A stretch of 64,000 nucleotides of DNA, taken from contig NC_019745.1 of assembly GCF_000317555.1 (NCBI RefSeq), positions 372,001 to 436,000 on the forward strand, in the 5' to 3' direction. Below, piece by piece: positions 29,721 to 38,968 of the stretch (positions within the stretch are counted from its first letter, which is position 1; each line of letters begins with the position of its first letter). Position numbers and translations under genes: made by a program. The notes below the pieces were generated by a model that made no database searches, was not told the origin of the DNA, and worked only from the letters and a program-made list of their open reading frames with translations. Source of the stretch: Gloeocapsa sp. PCC 7428. Its GTDB lineage: Bacteria; Cyanobacteriota; Cyanobacteriia; Cyanobacteriales; Chroococcidiopsidaceae.

Positions 29721-31025
29721 CTATATGATAGTATCAAGTACGCGGCGGATCGCTTGATAAATTGATTTGAGTTGCTCTGAGGTAATGCAGTAAGGTGGCA
29801 TCAAGTAAAGCGTATTCCCCAGAGGACGTAAGAGAAATCCTTCCGCTAGAAACCTTTGTTTGAGGATTGGTGCGATCGCATTAAAATATCCACTCTGACT
29901 ATCTGTGACGATATCCATCGCGGCAATCGTCCCGCATGTGCGCACTTTATCGATTTTGGGATGATCCTGCAAGTATTTTTCTAGATAGCGGCGATGCTGG
30001 TGTTCCAAATTGCGAAAGTTAGGATTTTGTTCTAGCAACTCTAAAGACGCAACGCCTGTAGCACAAGCTAAGGGATTTCCTGTGTATGAATGACCGTGAA
30101 AAAATGTTTTACTGACATCATCACTGTAAAACGCACGATAAACATCTTCTGTTGCAACGGTGACAGCTAAAGGTAAGCAGCCGCCTGATAAACCTTTTGA
30201 TAAACAAATAATATCCGGTGCGGTTTCTGCTTTTAAGCAAGCAAATAATTCACCAGTGCGCCCGAAGCCTGTCATCACCTCATCGTAAATGACAAGTACG
30301 CCAAACGAGTGCGCCAAGTTTCCTAAAGCTTGTAGAAATTGTGGACGACATACTCGCATTCCCCCTGCACCTTGTACAAGTGGCTCGATAAAAAGACCTG
30401 CATATCGCGTAGGATTTTGCTTGAGAAGCCGCGTGAGTATTTCCAGAGTCTGTGCTTCACGCACTTCGACATCAGCATCATTATCAAACGTAGCAGGAAA
30501 AGGCACAAGCTCCGTCGAGAACATCAAGCGGTGAAAAGGCTGTTCCCAGGGCGAATTACCTGCGATCGACATTGCGCCTATCGTATCGCCGTGATATCCA
30601 CCTTCAAAGCTAATAAACGTCGTGCGATCGCTTTCTCCTTGATTAAACCAATATTGATAAGCCATTTTTAGCGCGACTTCCATCGCTGTTGAGCCATTAT
30701 CCGAAAAAAATACTCGCGTGAGCGATTTTGGGAGATGCTGAAGTAATTTCCTCGCTAGCTGTTCGGCTGGTTCGTGCGTAAAACCTGTAAAAATGACGTG
30801 TTCTAAGGCTTGGGCTTGTTTGTAAAGCGCCTCAGCGAGTATAGGATGTCCGTGTCCGTGAATCGTCACCCACCAACTGGAAATACAATCCATAATTTGG
30901 CGTTTATCTTCGAGTTCGAGCATCACTCCTTGTCCCTTGACGACTTTCAAAGGTATCGGCGCGGTTTTCATTTGGGTGAATGGTTGCCAAATCGGAGAAT
31001 GATAAATTTCTTCAATGCTGCTCAT
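29721..31025 (-). CDS. bioA: adenosylmethionine-8-amino-7-oxononanoate transaminase
   Basis: BioA makes 7,8-diaminopelargonate, using S-adenosylmethionine as amino donor and PLP as cofactor. The 434 residues begin with IWQPFTQMK and contain the SWWVTIHGHGHP substrate loop, GGYHGDTIGAMS, the aspartate of IYDEVMTGFGRTG and the PLP lysine in LSKGLSGGCLP. All are family landmarks. ATG 31025 is preferred over an in-frame TTG at 31037. With bioB it gives two of the four late biotin genes; bioF and bioD are not in this window. Confidence 0.96.
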   Translation of the reverse strand: MSSIEEIYHSPIWQPFTQMKTAPIPLKVVKGQGVMLELEDKRQIMDCISSWWVTIHGHGHPILAEALYKQAQALEHVIFTGFTHEPAEQLARKLLQHLPKSLTRVFFSDNGSTAMEVALKMAYQYWFNQGESDRTTFISFEGGYHGDTIGAMSIAGNSPWEQPFHRLMFSTELVPFPATFDNDADVEVREAQTLEILTRLLKQNPTRYAGLFIEPLVQGAGGMRVCRPQFLQALGNLAHSFGVLVIYDEVMTGFGRTGELFACLKAETAPDIICLSKGLSGGCLPLAVTVATEDVYRAFYSDDVSKTFFHGHSYTGNPLACATGVASLELLEQNPNFRNLEHQHRRYLEKYLQDHPKIDKVRTCGTIAAMDIVTDSQSGYFNAIAPILKQRFLAEGFLLRPLGNTLYLMPPYCITSEQLKSIYQAIRRVLDTII

Positions 31026-31373
31026 AAAAAAAATCAACTTCTTTACCCAGAAAAGCTGTTAATAATCAAGAAAAATCAGAGAATACGACTCAATTTATTC
31101 TTTTTACCCGCTGTTCGCGAGTCATTCGCTACTTAATTCTTACTTGACTGCTGCGGTGAGTTAAGCGAAACTGACAATAATTGATGTAAGGCTTCATCTA
31201 TTGCTAAATTTTGTTAATTTTTTATTCTCTATAATTCGATAGATGAAACATTATTTAGCAATAGTGATAGTGAGGAGAGGGCATAGTAGGCATAAACGCT
31301 TACAAATAGCAACGAGCAGCCGATACAGTGTCGCTGCAAATTATAAATAAAGCTATGGTGATTAGCTAGAAGT
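31026..31373. other. bioA-DUF2997 divergent spacer
   Basis: This 348-bp stretch should hold the promoters of bioA and of the DUF2997 operon. I saw no gene and no operator that I could name. Confidence 0.4.
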
Positions 31374-31583
31374 ATGGAAACGCTAGAGTTTGTGATTTAT
31401 CCCGATGGTCGCGTACAGGAAAAAGTTTCCGGTATAGTCGGAGCAACTTGTACCGAAGTCACAGCGGCAATCGAAGCAGAACTGGGGCAAGTCGTCAGTC
31501 ACCAGCCAAGCTCAGAATTTTATAATGCAGTACAACACCAATCTACAGTTGCAACAACCCAAGCTAGTTTTAGCGAGTGGTAA
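31374..31583 (+). CDS. DUF2997 small protein
   Basis: The 69-residue protein has the DUF2997 form: a short beta-hairpin (LEFVIYPDGRVQEKVSGI) followed by a helix with CTEVTAAIEAELG. No function is established for the family. It is the first gene of a three-gene set with DUF1257 (43 bp downstream) and a ferredoxin, an order I recall as recurrent in cyanobacteria. Confidence 0.85.
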   Translation: METLEFVIYPDGRVQEKVSGIVGATCTEVTAAIEAELGQVVSHQPSSEFYNAVQHQSTVATTQASFSEW

Positions 31584-31626
31584 CTTTACTAACTAGTCCA
31601 GTTTGATTTAATTCACAACTACTACA

Positions 31627-32013
31627 ATGTCACACTTTAGCCAAATCAAAACACAAATCCGTAATCTTTCATCGTTACAAGCTGCGCTCACTGATTTAGG
31701 CATCAGTTGGAAATCTGGTTCTAGAGCAGTTCGAGGCTATCGCGGTCAAACTCGTAATGCCGAAATTACCATCGAGCAGGAGAATGGTTATGATCTCGGC
31801 TTTAGTTGGAATGGCAAAGAATACGAACTCGTTGCTGATTTGCAATATTGGCAGCAAAATTTGTCCGTTGAAGGTTTTCTTAAGAAAATAACGCAGCGTT
31901 ACGCTTATCATACAGTTTTAAGCGAAACTTCGCGCTTAGGGTTTCAAGTAGCAGAACAGCAACAAAACGAAGACGGTTCAATTCGACTATTAGTACAGCG
32001 CTGGAGTGCGTGA
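31627..32013 (+). CDS. DUF1257 / Ycf35-like protein
   Basis: The 128 residues match the DUF1257 family, whose plastid member is Ycf35. The start is MSHFSQIKTQIRNL, then GYRGQTRNAEI, YDLGFSWNGKEYELVADLQ and the C-terminal RLLVQRW. Its role is not known. The stop overlaps the ferredoxin ATG (TGATG at 32011-32015), so the two are translationally coupled, hinting that both work in one redox-related process. Confidence 0.88.
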   Translation: MSHFSQIKTQIRNLSSLQAALTDLGISWKSGSRAVRGYRGQTRNAEITIEQENGYDLGFSWNGKEYELVADLQYWQQNLSVEGFLKKITQRYAYHTVLSETSRLGFQVAEQQQNEDGSIRLLVQRWSA

Positions 32014-32474
32014 TGTCTGATTTTATGCCGCCAAAGCAGACACAATCTGGAGCAATGCGATCGCACCTTGAACCCGAACTAGGTGGAATTTTTCGCGATG
32101 CACCTGAACGTTCGGGGTTAGAACCTGAGTTAGGCGGTGAACTGCGGCAAAAAGGTGTTTATGTTGACGAAATCACCTGCATCGGTTGCAAGCACTGCGC
32201 TCATGTCGCCCGTAACACCTTCTACATCGAACCAGATTACGGTCGTTCGCGCGTCGTCCGTCAAGACGGCGACTCAGAAGAGTTGATTCAAGAAGCAATT
32301 GACACGTGTCCGGTTGATTGCATTCACTGGGTTGACTACACCGAACTGAAAAAGCTCGAAGAAGAGCGACAGTATCAGGTTATTCCGATTGTCGGATACC
32401 CTGTAGAAGAAGCTGTTATCGCTGCTCATCGGCGGCGTAAGAAGCGCCAAGCCCAGAAAAAGGCTCGCTATTAA
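32013..32474 (+). CDS. [4Fe-4S] ferredoxin domain protein
   Basis: The 153-residue protein has a central bacterial-type ferredoxin domain with CIGCKHC for three cluster ligands and CPVDC supplying the fourth, as in a single [4Fe-4S] ferredoxin. About 45 residues precede it and contain a duplicated LEPELGG motif. A basic tail (HRRRKKRQAQKKARY) follows. The tail may bind nucleic acid or acidic partners, but that is a guess. The ATG at 32013 overlaps the DUF1257 stop, and a GTG at 32010 is the alternative. A strong terminator follows. Confidence 0.88.
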   Translation: MSDFMPPKQTQSGAMRSHLEPELGGIFRDAPERSGLEPELGGELRQKGVYVDEITCIGCKHCAHVARNTFYIEPDYGRSRVVRQDGDSEELIQEAIDTCPVDCIHWVDYTELKKLEEERQYQVIPIVGYPVEEAVIAAHRRRKKRQAQKKARY

Positions 32475-32503
32475 CTTTGAATTTATATAATTTTTTGTTG
32501 AAA

Positions 32504-32528
32504 AGGCTGTAACAACAGCCTTTTTTTG
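32504..32528 (+). terminator. rho-independent terminator after the ferredoxin gene
   Basis: AAGGCTGT, a 4-base loop and ACAGCCTT form a perfect 8-bp stem followed directly by a T-run. It ends two bases from the stop codon of the convergent DUF4335 gene. Confidence 0.85.
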
Positions 32529-32529
32529 G

Positions 32530-34029
32530 TTACTCAGCAGCCTCACGCGGATCGCGCGACACTTGTGGCGCTTCGCGATCTTCCAAAAAGGTTTGCACTT
32601 TGCCATCAGGTGTTAAAACAACTCGAATTCTAGCAACTTTGCCGTCAGTAATGGGGGATACAAACGGCTCGCCAATCAAAGGCATTCCAGTACGGTCAAT
32701 TTGGTCTCTAGCAGCTTGATTTAGCGGTTCAATACGTTGAATTGTGCCATCAACATCCAAGAGCAAACTGTATTCTAAGGTCTGCTTAACTGCGGCTGTT
32801 GGTTCCCAGCGACGCTGAAAGAATTGTCGAGCCTCGGCTACCTGACTAATATTATCTAGCGATGTAGGTTGACTTGGGGCAGGAGGAGGAGGGATATTCG
32901 GCGATCGCACTGCCGCAGTCGTGTTTGCCGCCTGTCGCTGTGGTGCCGCTGGTGGTGCGGTTCGCTGGGTTTGAATTGCGGCTTGCGATCCAGGATTAGG
33001 AGCGTTAAGTTGCGCTAAAGGACTCGGTATCGCGATTGTGGGCGCAGAATTTCCTGTACCTGGTTGCTGTGGCGCAGTATTTCCCGCCGAACCTGTAACG
33101 GTTTGATTCGGCGACCCTGGATTAATGACCGTTGTTTGTGGCGTTGGTGTCGTCCTCCCAGGAAGAGTAGACGACGGTGCGGCCGCGGTTGATTCAGTCG
33201 GTGGGCTAGCGTTTGGGACAGGAATTGCGGGCAAGGGGGCGTTAGGCACGGGGACAGGAGAACCCGCAGGTGGTGGAGGTGGTAGTGTGTCTAACGATGA
33301 TAAAGGTGGTAGTGGTGAAGGCTGCGCCGCAAGCTGCTGTGGATCTTCAGCAATTTGATTATTCGTTGCGGTTTGCTGTTGAACAGGGCGATTAAGTTGT
33401 TGCAAGACAGCAAATATACCGACAGCAAGTGTTAATCCGGCGGCGATTGTCGCCCAGGCGGGAGGAGTCGTACTGACTCGACGCTGGTTGAGGCTGGGTA
33501 AGGCAACAATATCAGCTTCAAATTCATCTAAAGCCGTTGCCAAATCAAACAGTTGCAGTACGCTCAACTGCACGACAGGTCCGGTTGTGGGCGTTGCTAG
33601 AGGTCCCAAAAAGAGTGTATGTGATAACCCTGTACCAGGTTTCAGAAAGATTTGTCCCGCCCGTGCAGGAGGTGAATCAGAGGAATTGGCAGGTGAAATC
33701 ACAATTTGGGAATGAGCAACCGAAGTCGTTGCCTCAGTCGCAGTCGTTTGCGACGCCAACTGTGCAGTAAATTGGGCTGGCGATTGACTTAATAACTCTT
33801 GCACATACACTGCGACAGCTTGGTGTAGGGCTTCAAGTCGTTCGCGATCGCCTGTAATCTGAACTCGTTGTTCGGGCGATCGCGGATCGTCAAAATGCAA
33901 ATGAAAGCGTAACTGCGTGGCGACTGTCCGCCCAGCCCAACGCGACAAGGGTGATTGAGGAGCGATAATTTCCAACGTACATGTGGGGGGCGTATACCTA
34001 CGGAGAACCTGTGAATTTGACAAAGTCAT
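32530..34029 (-). CDS. DUF4335 membrane protein with proline-rich linker
   Basis: The 499-residue protein shows a DUF4335 N-terminal region (TPPTCTLEI, RFHLHFDDPRSPEQR, then the GRxxFLKPGTGLSHTLFLG-like part) and one membrane helix near residues 193-212. About 170 residues of Pro/Thr/Ala/Gln-rich low-complexity linker follow, then a compact C-terminal domain (EYSLLLDVDGTIQRIEPLN). The layout suggests a single-pass protein reaching across the periplasm. Function is unknown. DUF3038 lies 187 bp upstream, a pairing I recall as common in cyanobacteria. Confidence 0.82.
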   Translation of the reverse strand: MTLSNSQVLRRYTPPTCTLEIIAPQSPLSRWAGRTVATQLRFHLHFDDPRSPEQRVQITGDRERLEALHQAVAVYVQELLSQSPAQFTAQLASQTTATEATTSVAHSQIVISPANSSDSPPARAGQIFLKPGTGLSHTLFLGPLATPTTGPVVQLSVLQLFDLATALDEFEADIVALPSLNQRRVSTTPPAWATIAAGLTLAVGIFAVLQQLNRPVQQQTATNNQIAEDPQQLAAQPSPLPPLSSLDTLPPPPPAGSPVPVPNAPLPAIPVPNASPPTESTAAAPSSTLPGRTTPTPQTTVINPGSPNQTVTGSAGNTAPQQPGTGNSAPTIAIPSPLAQLNAPNPGSQAAIQTQRTAPPAAPQRQAANTTAAVRSPNIPPPPAPSQPTSLDNISQVAEARQFFQRRWEPTAAVKQTLEYSLLLDVDGTIQRIEPLNQAARDQIDRTGMPLIGEPFVSPITDGKVARIRVVLTPDGKVQTFLEDREAPQVSRDPREAAE

Positions 34030-34035
34030 AGGTGA

Positions 34036-34197
34036 GAATTTAGCAGAGGTCAGAGGTCAGGGGTCAGGGGTCAGGGGGAGCAAAAGGGTAGAAGGTAGGC
34101 GGGTAGATGGGTAGTTGTGTTCTCTCTCTCCTATTCGCCTACGCTACCACACTCCTACTTATCACTAGCCACTACTCATTAGTCACCAGTCACTTGC
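34036..34197. repeat. composite spacer repeat (AGGTCAG, GGGTAG and CACTA-rich units)
   Basis: The DUF3038-DUF4335 spacer has five tandem (A/G)GGTCAG heptamers, then GGGTAG-type units, then CACTAGCCACTACTCATTAG-like sequence. The same module order is seen in the composite repeats at 48945 and 54430. Confidence 0.6.
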
Positions 34198-34216
34198 TTT
34201 CGCCCTGGTTCCTTAA

Positions 34217-34813
34217 CTATTTTGAGCGGTCTAGCAGTGCTAACCAAAGGCGACGATGACCGCCAGGCGCACTATAAAATAACAAGTCAATCAAGAGTTT
34301 GAGCGCCAACTGAGTTAGGACATCGGTGGAGACGTTTTCATCTTCCTCCATGCGTTCTTGGTAGGTGTTACTGAAAGCATCTAGATAATCTCCTAAAAGA
34401 GCGGCTTTATGAGGAGCTTCGTTGTTTTGGGTGACTTGTTCAAGCAAAGCAACCGCGCGGCGAATTCGTTCTTGGTGTTGTTTTGCGAGGTAGCAGCTGA
34501 TTAAAACAAGCGATCGCGCTTCTTCTACATCGAGCTTTTTTCTTCCTCCTTCGCCTTTACGGAGTGGATTTGATTGGCGCAGTCGCCATAGTGCCACGCG
34601 GTCTGGGATTTTGGACTCTAGATTAAGTTGAGCCGCAGCTTGGAGCATTGCCTCTGAGCCAATCCCCGCCAAAGCTTCAAGCGCCAACAATACCAAGTCC
34701 AGCTGAGCCTTGATGTTATCTAATTGGGCTGGGTTGGGCTGAATGTTAGTAAGCTCTTCCCATCGTGGAGTTGGTGTCGGCGATTGCGCGCTGGAGTGCA
34801 TAACCTTAAGCAT
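34217..34813 (-). CDS. DUF3038 protein
   Basis: The 198-residue, mostly helical soluble protein matches the DUF3038 family (LDLVLLALEALAGIGSEAM, then LNLESKIPDRVALWRLRQS). No signal peptide or membrane segment is visible and no function is established. The gene is upstream of DUF4335 on the same strand. ATG 34813 is listed, and ATG 34801 with AAGG before it is an equally good start. Confidence 0.82.
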   Translation of the reverse strand: MLKVMHSSAQSPTPTPRWEELTNIQPNPAQLDNIKAQLDLVLLALEALAGIGSEAMLQAAAQLNLESKIPDRVALWRLRQSNPLRKGEGGRKKLDVEEARSLVLISCYLAKQHQERIRRAVALLEQVTQNNEAPHKAALLGDYLDAFSNTYQERMEEDENVSTDVLTQLALKLLIDLLFYSAPGGHRRLWLALLDRSK

Positions 34814-34983
34814 AGGAGGTAATACGAGAATGGGCTTTTGTTGTTACCCATTTTGAAACCAAACTTGTCTAAATCGACGTTGATTTCTAATTAGCTACCA
34901 GCTTATCCTGTTTGGTTCAAATGTAAAATCGCTCTTGTAAAAAAAGCAGGGGAAGAAATACTACAAATAAACTTCTCTGTTAC

Positions 34984-35039
34984 GACCACTAACCACTAGC
35001 GACTCATCACTAGTTACTCTTTCCCTCGCCCCCTATTAC
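34984..35039. repeat. CACTA-rich spacer repeat at the mutS2 3' end
   Basis: ACCACTAACCACTAGCGACTC, a further CACTAG unit and CTTTCCCTCGCCCCC run right up to the mutS2 stop codon. The last part matches the end of the composite repeat that abuts ndk at 49078. Confidence 0.6.
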
Positions 35040-37454
35040 TTATTCGATATAAGCAACGGTGACACCTGTTCCGCCATCTTCTGGGGCTGCTGGCTCAAAG
35101 CGGTTAACGCGGGGATTTTGTTGCAAGAAAGTGTGTACTCCCTGCCTTAGCTTGCCAGTTCCATGACCGTGAATAATCCATAATCGTCCCTGGGCTTGAG
35201 CGATCGCGCGTTCTAAGACAATCTCAGCATCAGCGACTCGACTTCCACGCAGATCGATAGTGTTTTGTGAGGTGCGGATTGCGAGGGCGGATTGCGGTGT
35301 AGTCGGTGCATCTTGCTTAGGACTATTGCGCGGTGTTTCTTTAACTTGCTTCTTAGTTGTGACTGGTTCGGCTTTTTGTCCGTCGAGCGATTCTATATCT
35401 TCGAGCTTGACATTCATTTTCATGATTCCGAAGCGAACACTTAATTCGCCGTCTTCGTCGGGTGCGCTAATGACTTCAGCCGTTTGCTCAAGACGCGGTA
35501 TGCGAATGCGATCGCCTACTTGAGGTTTAAATCCTGGTTTGGGTTTGGGTGGTGGCGGAAGATGATTTTTGGCAATTTGAGTCAGCGCATTTGTTGCTTG
35601 TTGCGCGTCTTGGGCTGTCGTTGAACCTTGCTGGAGACGACGAATCACTTGCGCGATTTCACTTTTGGCTTGCACAAGCGCTTGTTGAATCGATTGCTCT
35701 TGCTGTTGTCGTAGGTGTGCTTCGCGCTCTTGCAGTTGTGCGGCTTTTTGCGATACTTCGGTATAGAGCCGCTGTACTTGTTGCAGTAATTGTTCTGCTT
35801 CAGCTGCTTTGGTTTCTTGGAGCCGCCGTTGTGCTTCTAATCCGGCGATTACCTGGTTGACGTCTTCGGTTGCACCGCCTATTTTAGTTTTAGCTTGCTC
35901 GACAACTTCAGCGTTTAGCCCTAGGCGGCGGGCAATTGTCAAGGCGTTAGAACGTCCTGGAATTCCCCACAACAGGCGATAGGTTGGCGAAAGGCTTTCT
36001 TCATCGAACTCGACAGAAGCATTCTCAAAGCGTTCGTCTTGATATTTCAAAGCTTTTAGTTCGCCAAAGTGAGTTGTGGCAATACTTAATTGCGTGTGGT
36101 CTGCTAAGTATTGTAAAAGCGCGATCGCCAAAGCACTGCCTTCTGCGGGGTCAGTTCCTGCACCTACTTCGTCGAGTAACACGAGCGAGGAGTGAGGAGT
36201 TAGTGCTTGAGTGTTTGATAGGGCATCGATAATTCGACTGATGCGGCGAATGTGACCGGAGAATGTCGATAAGCTCTGTTGAAGTGACTGTTCGTCGCCA
36301 ATATCGGCTAATACCTGGTCAAACCACGGAATTTCCACAGGTTCGCGCGCTGGGACAAATAAACCCACCTTTGCCATCAAAGCTGCTAAGCCGAGGGTTT
36401 TGAGCGTGACTGTTTTACCTCCCGTATTTGGTCCTGTAATCGTCACTACCCGAATTTGTGGTTTAATGACTAAATCAACTGGAACGACTGCCGTGCCTTG
36501 TTCGTGAGCAAACTGCCATACTAACAACGGATGGTGCAGTTGCCGTAAGGTGATTGTTTCGCCTTCACCGCGTTGAATGAATCGTGGTGGATTTGCTTTT
36601 AACCAGTAGCTATATCGCGCGCGGGCGCACGCCAAGTCAAGAATTGTTGCAACACTTAATAAATGTTCTAAATCAGGTGTAACCGCCGCGATTTGCTCAG
36701 ATAACTGTCGGCGAATTGCGGTTTCTTCAGCTTGCTCTTTGACGGTTAATTGTCGTAATTGATTACCTAAAGGAACGACTGAATTCGGTTCAACGTAAAG
36801 TGTTGCGCCACTTGTAGAAGTGTCATGCACAATTCCTGGAATCGCATCTTTTTGGGGTGCTTTGACGGGAATCACAAAGCGATCGCCGCGTTTAGTAATC
36901 AGTTGCTCTTGTACTGCATTCGCTTGCCGTTGCAGAATGTTTTGCAGTTTTTGCGTGATTTGACTGCGAATTTGCCGCAGCGAACTGCGAATATTTGATA
37001 GTGTTGTGCTGGCGCGATCGCTAACTTGTCCGCGTTCATCGATACAACGATGAATTTCCTGCTCGATTTCGGGATAAGTACGAATGTCTTCTACTAACGC
37101 GCTGAGGACGGGTACATCTGGCTGATTGTCAATTGCGCGACGCAGTTGGCGAGTTCCTGCAAGCGTCGTTGCGATCGCTAAAAGTTCTTCGCCCGTTAAA
37201 ATGCCTTGGCGTTGTACGCGCGTTAGCGCATCGCCAATATCTTGAATACCATCAAACGACAAACCGCCCGTAAGGCTATTTTCTAGTTGATATGCTTCCT
37301 GCGTTTGGGCAAGAAGTGCTTCACTTTGTTTTTGCGATTGCGGAATTTGCAAATTACGCGCTGCGGTTGCCCCTAATTTTGTTGCCGCAAAAGTGGACAA
37401 GTGTTGACACAGGCGCGACCATTCCAGTAATTCTAGAGTCTCTGATTGAATCAA
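35040..37454 (-). CDS. mutS2: MutS2 family protein
   Basis: MutS2 is a MutS-related ATPase with a C-terminal Smr nuclease domain. Proposed roles are suppression of homologous recombination and rescue of collided ribosomes. The 804 residues include the core clamp region, Walker A GPNTGGKT, the ABC signature and Walker B region LVLLDEVGAGTDPAEG, a long coiled coil (about 520-620) and the Smr end with DLRGSR and HGHGTGKLR. The start is TTG 37454, because a TAA sits two codons upstream and no ATG is nearby. Confidence 0.94.
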   Translation of the reverse strand: MIQSETLELLEWSRLCQHLSTFAATKLGATAARNLQIPQSQKQSEALLAQTQEAYQLENSLTGGLSFDGIQDIGDALTRVQRQGILTGEELLAIATTLAGTRQLRRAIDNQPDVPVLSALVEDIRTYPEIEQEIHRCIDERGQVSDRASTTLSNIRSSLRQIRSQITQKLQNILQRQANAVQEQLITKRGDRFVIPVKAPQKDAIPGIVHDTSTSGATLYVEPNSVVPLGNQLRQLTVKEQAEETAIRRQLSEQIAAVTPDLEHLLSVATILDLACARARYSYWLKANPPRFIQRGEGETITLRQLHHPLLVWQFAHEQGTAVVPVDLVIKPQIRVVTITGPNTGGKTVTLKTLGLAALMAKVGLFVPAREPVEIPWFDQVLADIGDEQSLQQSLSTFSGHIRRISRIIDALSNTQALTPHSSLVLLDEVGAGTDPAEGSALAIALLQYLADHTQLSIATTHFGELKALKYQDERFENASVEFDEESLSPTYRLLWGIPGRSNALTIARRLGLNAEVVEQAKTKIGGATEDVNQVIAGLEAQRRLQETKAAEAEQLLQQVQRLYTEVSQKAAQLQEREAHLRQQQEQSIQQALVQAKSEIAQVIRRLQQGSTTAQDAQQATNALTQIAKNHLPPPPKPKPGFKPQVGDRIRIPRLEQTAEVISAPDEDGELSVRFGIMKMNVKLEDIESLDGQKAEPVTTKKQVKETPRNSPKQDAPTTPQSALAIRTSQNTIDLRGSRVADAEIVLERAIAQAQGRLWIIHGHGTGKLRQGVHTFLQQNPRVNRFEPAAPEDGGTGVTVAYIE

Positions 37455-37648
37455 AGCTTAACCGTTATGCAGGTGCAATAAGTGGGTGAATAGCTTGTTA
37501 TGATTAAGCAAACAGCTATTTTTATTGTAGCGAATTCGCACAAATTCTTTTGCAGCAATGATTACTTGGCGTCTCTAGAAGCAAAATAATTGTTCTGCAA
37601 TTTGGTACGCTAGCGAAAACAGTATTGGAACTTAAGAAGTAAACAGGC

Positions 37649-38812
37649 GTGGATATTCAGATTGGGCGTGGGAAAATGGCTCGCCGAGCCTATGGAATTG
37701 ATGAAATTGCGCTCGTTCCTGGACAGCGCACGCTAGACCCAAGTTTAGCAGATACACATTGGCAAATTGGCAGTATCAAGCGGGAAATTCCGATTATTGC
37801 CAGCGCCATGGATGGTGTTGTCGATGTCCGCATGGCTGTGCTTTTGTCACAATTGGGCGCATTGGGTGTTTTGAATTTAGAAGGAATTCAAACGCGTTAT
37901 GCTGACCCAAATCCTATTCTAGAAAGAATTGCTTCGGTAGGTCCGCAAGAATTTGTACCGCTGATGCAAGAACTTTATGCCGAACCTGTCAAGCCCGAAC
38001 TCATTACACAACGCATCCAAGAAATTAAACAACAAGGTGGCATTGCCGCAGTCAGTGCTACCCCAGCGGGTGCAAGTAAGTACGGCTCGATTGTCGCGAG
38101 TGCAGGTGCTGATTTATTTTTTGTACAGGCAACGGTAGTTTCTACAGCGCATTTATCACCTGAATCGATGGCAAACTTGGATTTAGCTGAATTCTGCCGC
38201 GAGATGCCCATGCCGGTAGTATTGGGAAATTGCGTGACGTATGAAGTAACGCTAAACCTAATGAAAGCTGGTGCAGCGGCTGTGCTGGTGGGAATTGGTC
38301 CCGGCGCTGCGTGTACCTCACGGGGTGTCTTGGGTGTGGGTATACCGCAAGCAACAGCGATCGCTGACTGTGCGGCTGCGCGTGATGATTATCATCAGGA
38401 AACGGGTAATTATGTTCCGGTGATTGCTGATGGTGGTTTGATTACTGGTGGTGACATCTGTAAGTGTATTGCCTGCGGTGCTGATGGCGTGATGATTGGC
38501 TCTCCCTTCGCGCGCGCGGCTGAAGCCCCAGGACGCGGTTTCCACTGGGGTATGGCAACACCTAGCCCTGTATTACCTCGTGGCACTCGCATTCGAGTTG
38601 GGACGACGGGTACGTTAGAACAAATTCTGCGTGGACCTGCACAACTTGATGACGGGACGCATAATTTTTTAGGCGCTTTAAAAACCAGCATGGGTACGTT
38701 GGGAGCCAAGGATCTTAAAGAAATGCAGCAAGTCGAAGTTGTGATCGCGCCTTCGTTGTTAACCGAAGGTAAGGTTTATCAAAAAGCACAACAGTTAGGC
38801 ATGGGCAAGTAA
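37649..38812 (+). CDS. guaB3: GuaB3 family IMP dehydrogenase-related protein
   Basis: The 387-residue TIM-barrel protein belongs to the GuaB3 branch of IMP dehydrogenase/GMP reductase enzymes found in cyanobacteria and actinobacteria. It has IIASAMDGVVDVRMA, VGIGPGAACTSRGVLG with the catalytic-type cysteine, the GADGVMIGSPFA phosphate loop and no CBS domains. It acts in purine nucleotide interconversion, though substrate direction is not settled from sequence. The start codon is GTG. Downstream are the Yfr1 RNA and trxA. Confidence 0.92.
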   Translation: MDIQIGRGKMARRAYGIDEIALVPGQRTLDPSLADTHWQIGSIKREIPIIASAMDGVVDVRMAVLLSQLGALGVLNLEGIQTRYADPNPILERIASVGPQEFVPLMQELYAEPVKPELITQRIQEIKQQGGIAAVSATPAGASKYGSIVASAGADLFFVQATVVSTAHLSPESMANLDLAEFCREMPMPVVLGNCVTYEVTLNLMKAGAAAVLVGIGPGAACTSRGVLGVGIPQATAIADCAAARDDYHQETGNYVPVIADGGLITGGDICKCIACGADGVMIGSPFARAAEAPGRGFHWGMATPSPVLPRGTRIRVGTTGTLEQILRGPAQLDDGTHNFLGALKTSMGTLGAKDLKEMQQVEVVIAPSLLTEGKVYQKAQQLGMGK

Positions 38813-38887
38813 ATCTACTTGGGTAAAACTCCCAATGAAGTTTGCAGGAATTGTTAAGTAAATTCTGAAAAAAGCTAACCTGTCGCC

Positions 38888-38893
38888 TACAAT
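38888..38893 (+). promoter_or_regulatory. -10 element of the Yfr1 gene
   Basis: TACAAT stands seven bases before the first base of the predicted Yfr1 5' stem, a suitable place for a sigma-70-type -10 box. No clear -35 match was seen. Confidence 0.55.
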
Positions 38894-38900
38894 AGAAAAA

Positions 38901-38968
38901 GCGGAGACGCATGTTTCCGTTCACTCCTCACACCACACTCCGCTCGGACTTCTGTTCGGGCGGTTCCT
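38901..38968 (+). ncRNA. yfr1: Yfr1 small RNA
   Basis: This 68-base stretch has the full Yfr1 layout. A 5' stem-loop (CGGAGAC pairing with GTTTCCG) is followed by a single-stranded segment holding the ultraconserved ACTCCTCACAC at 38923-38933. A 9-bp 3' hairpin (38940-38948 with 38955-38963) then ends in a short pyrimidine tail. Yfr1 is an abundant cyanobacterial regulator known to base-pair with porin mRNAs in Prochlorococcus. It is typically found between guaB and trxA, exactly as here. Confidence 0.9.
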
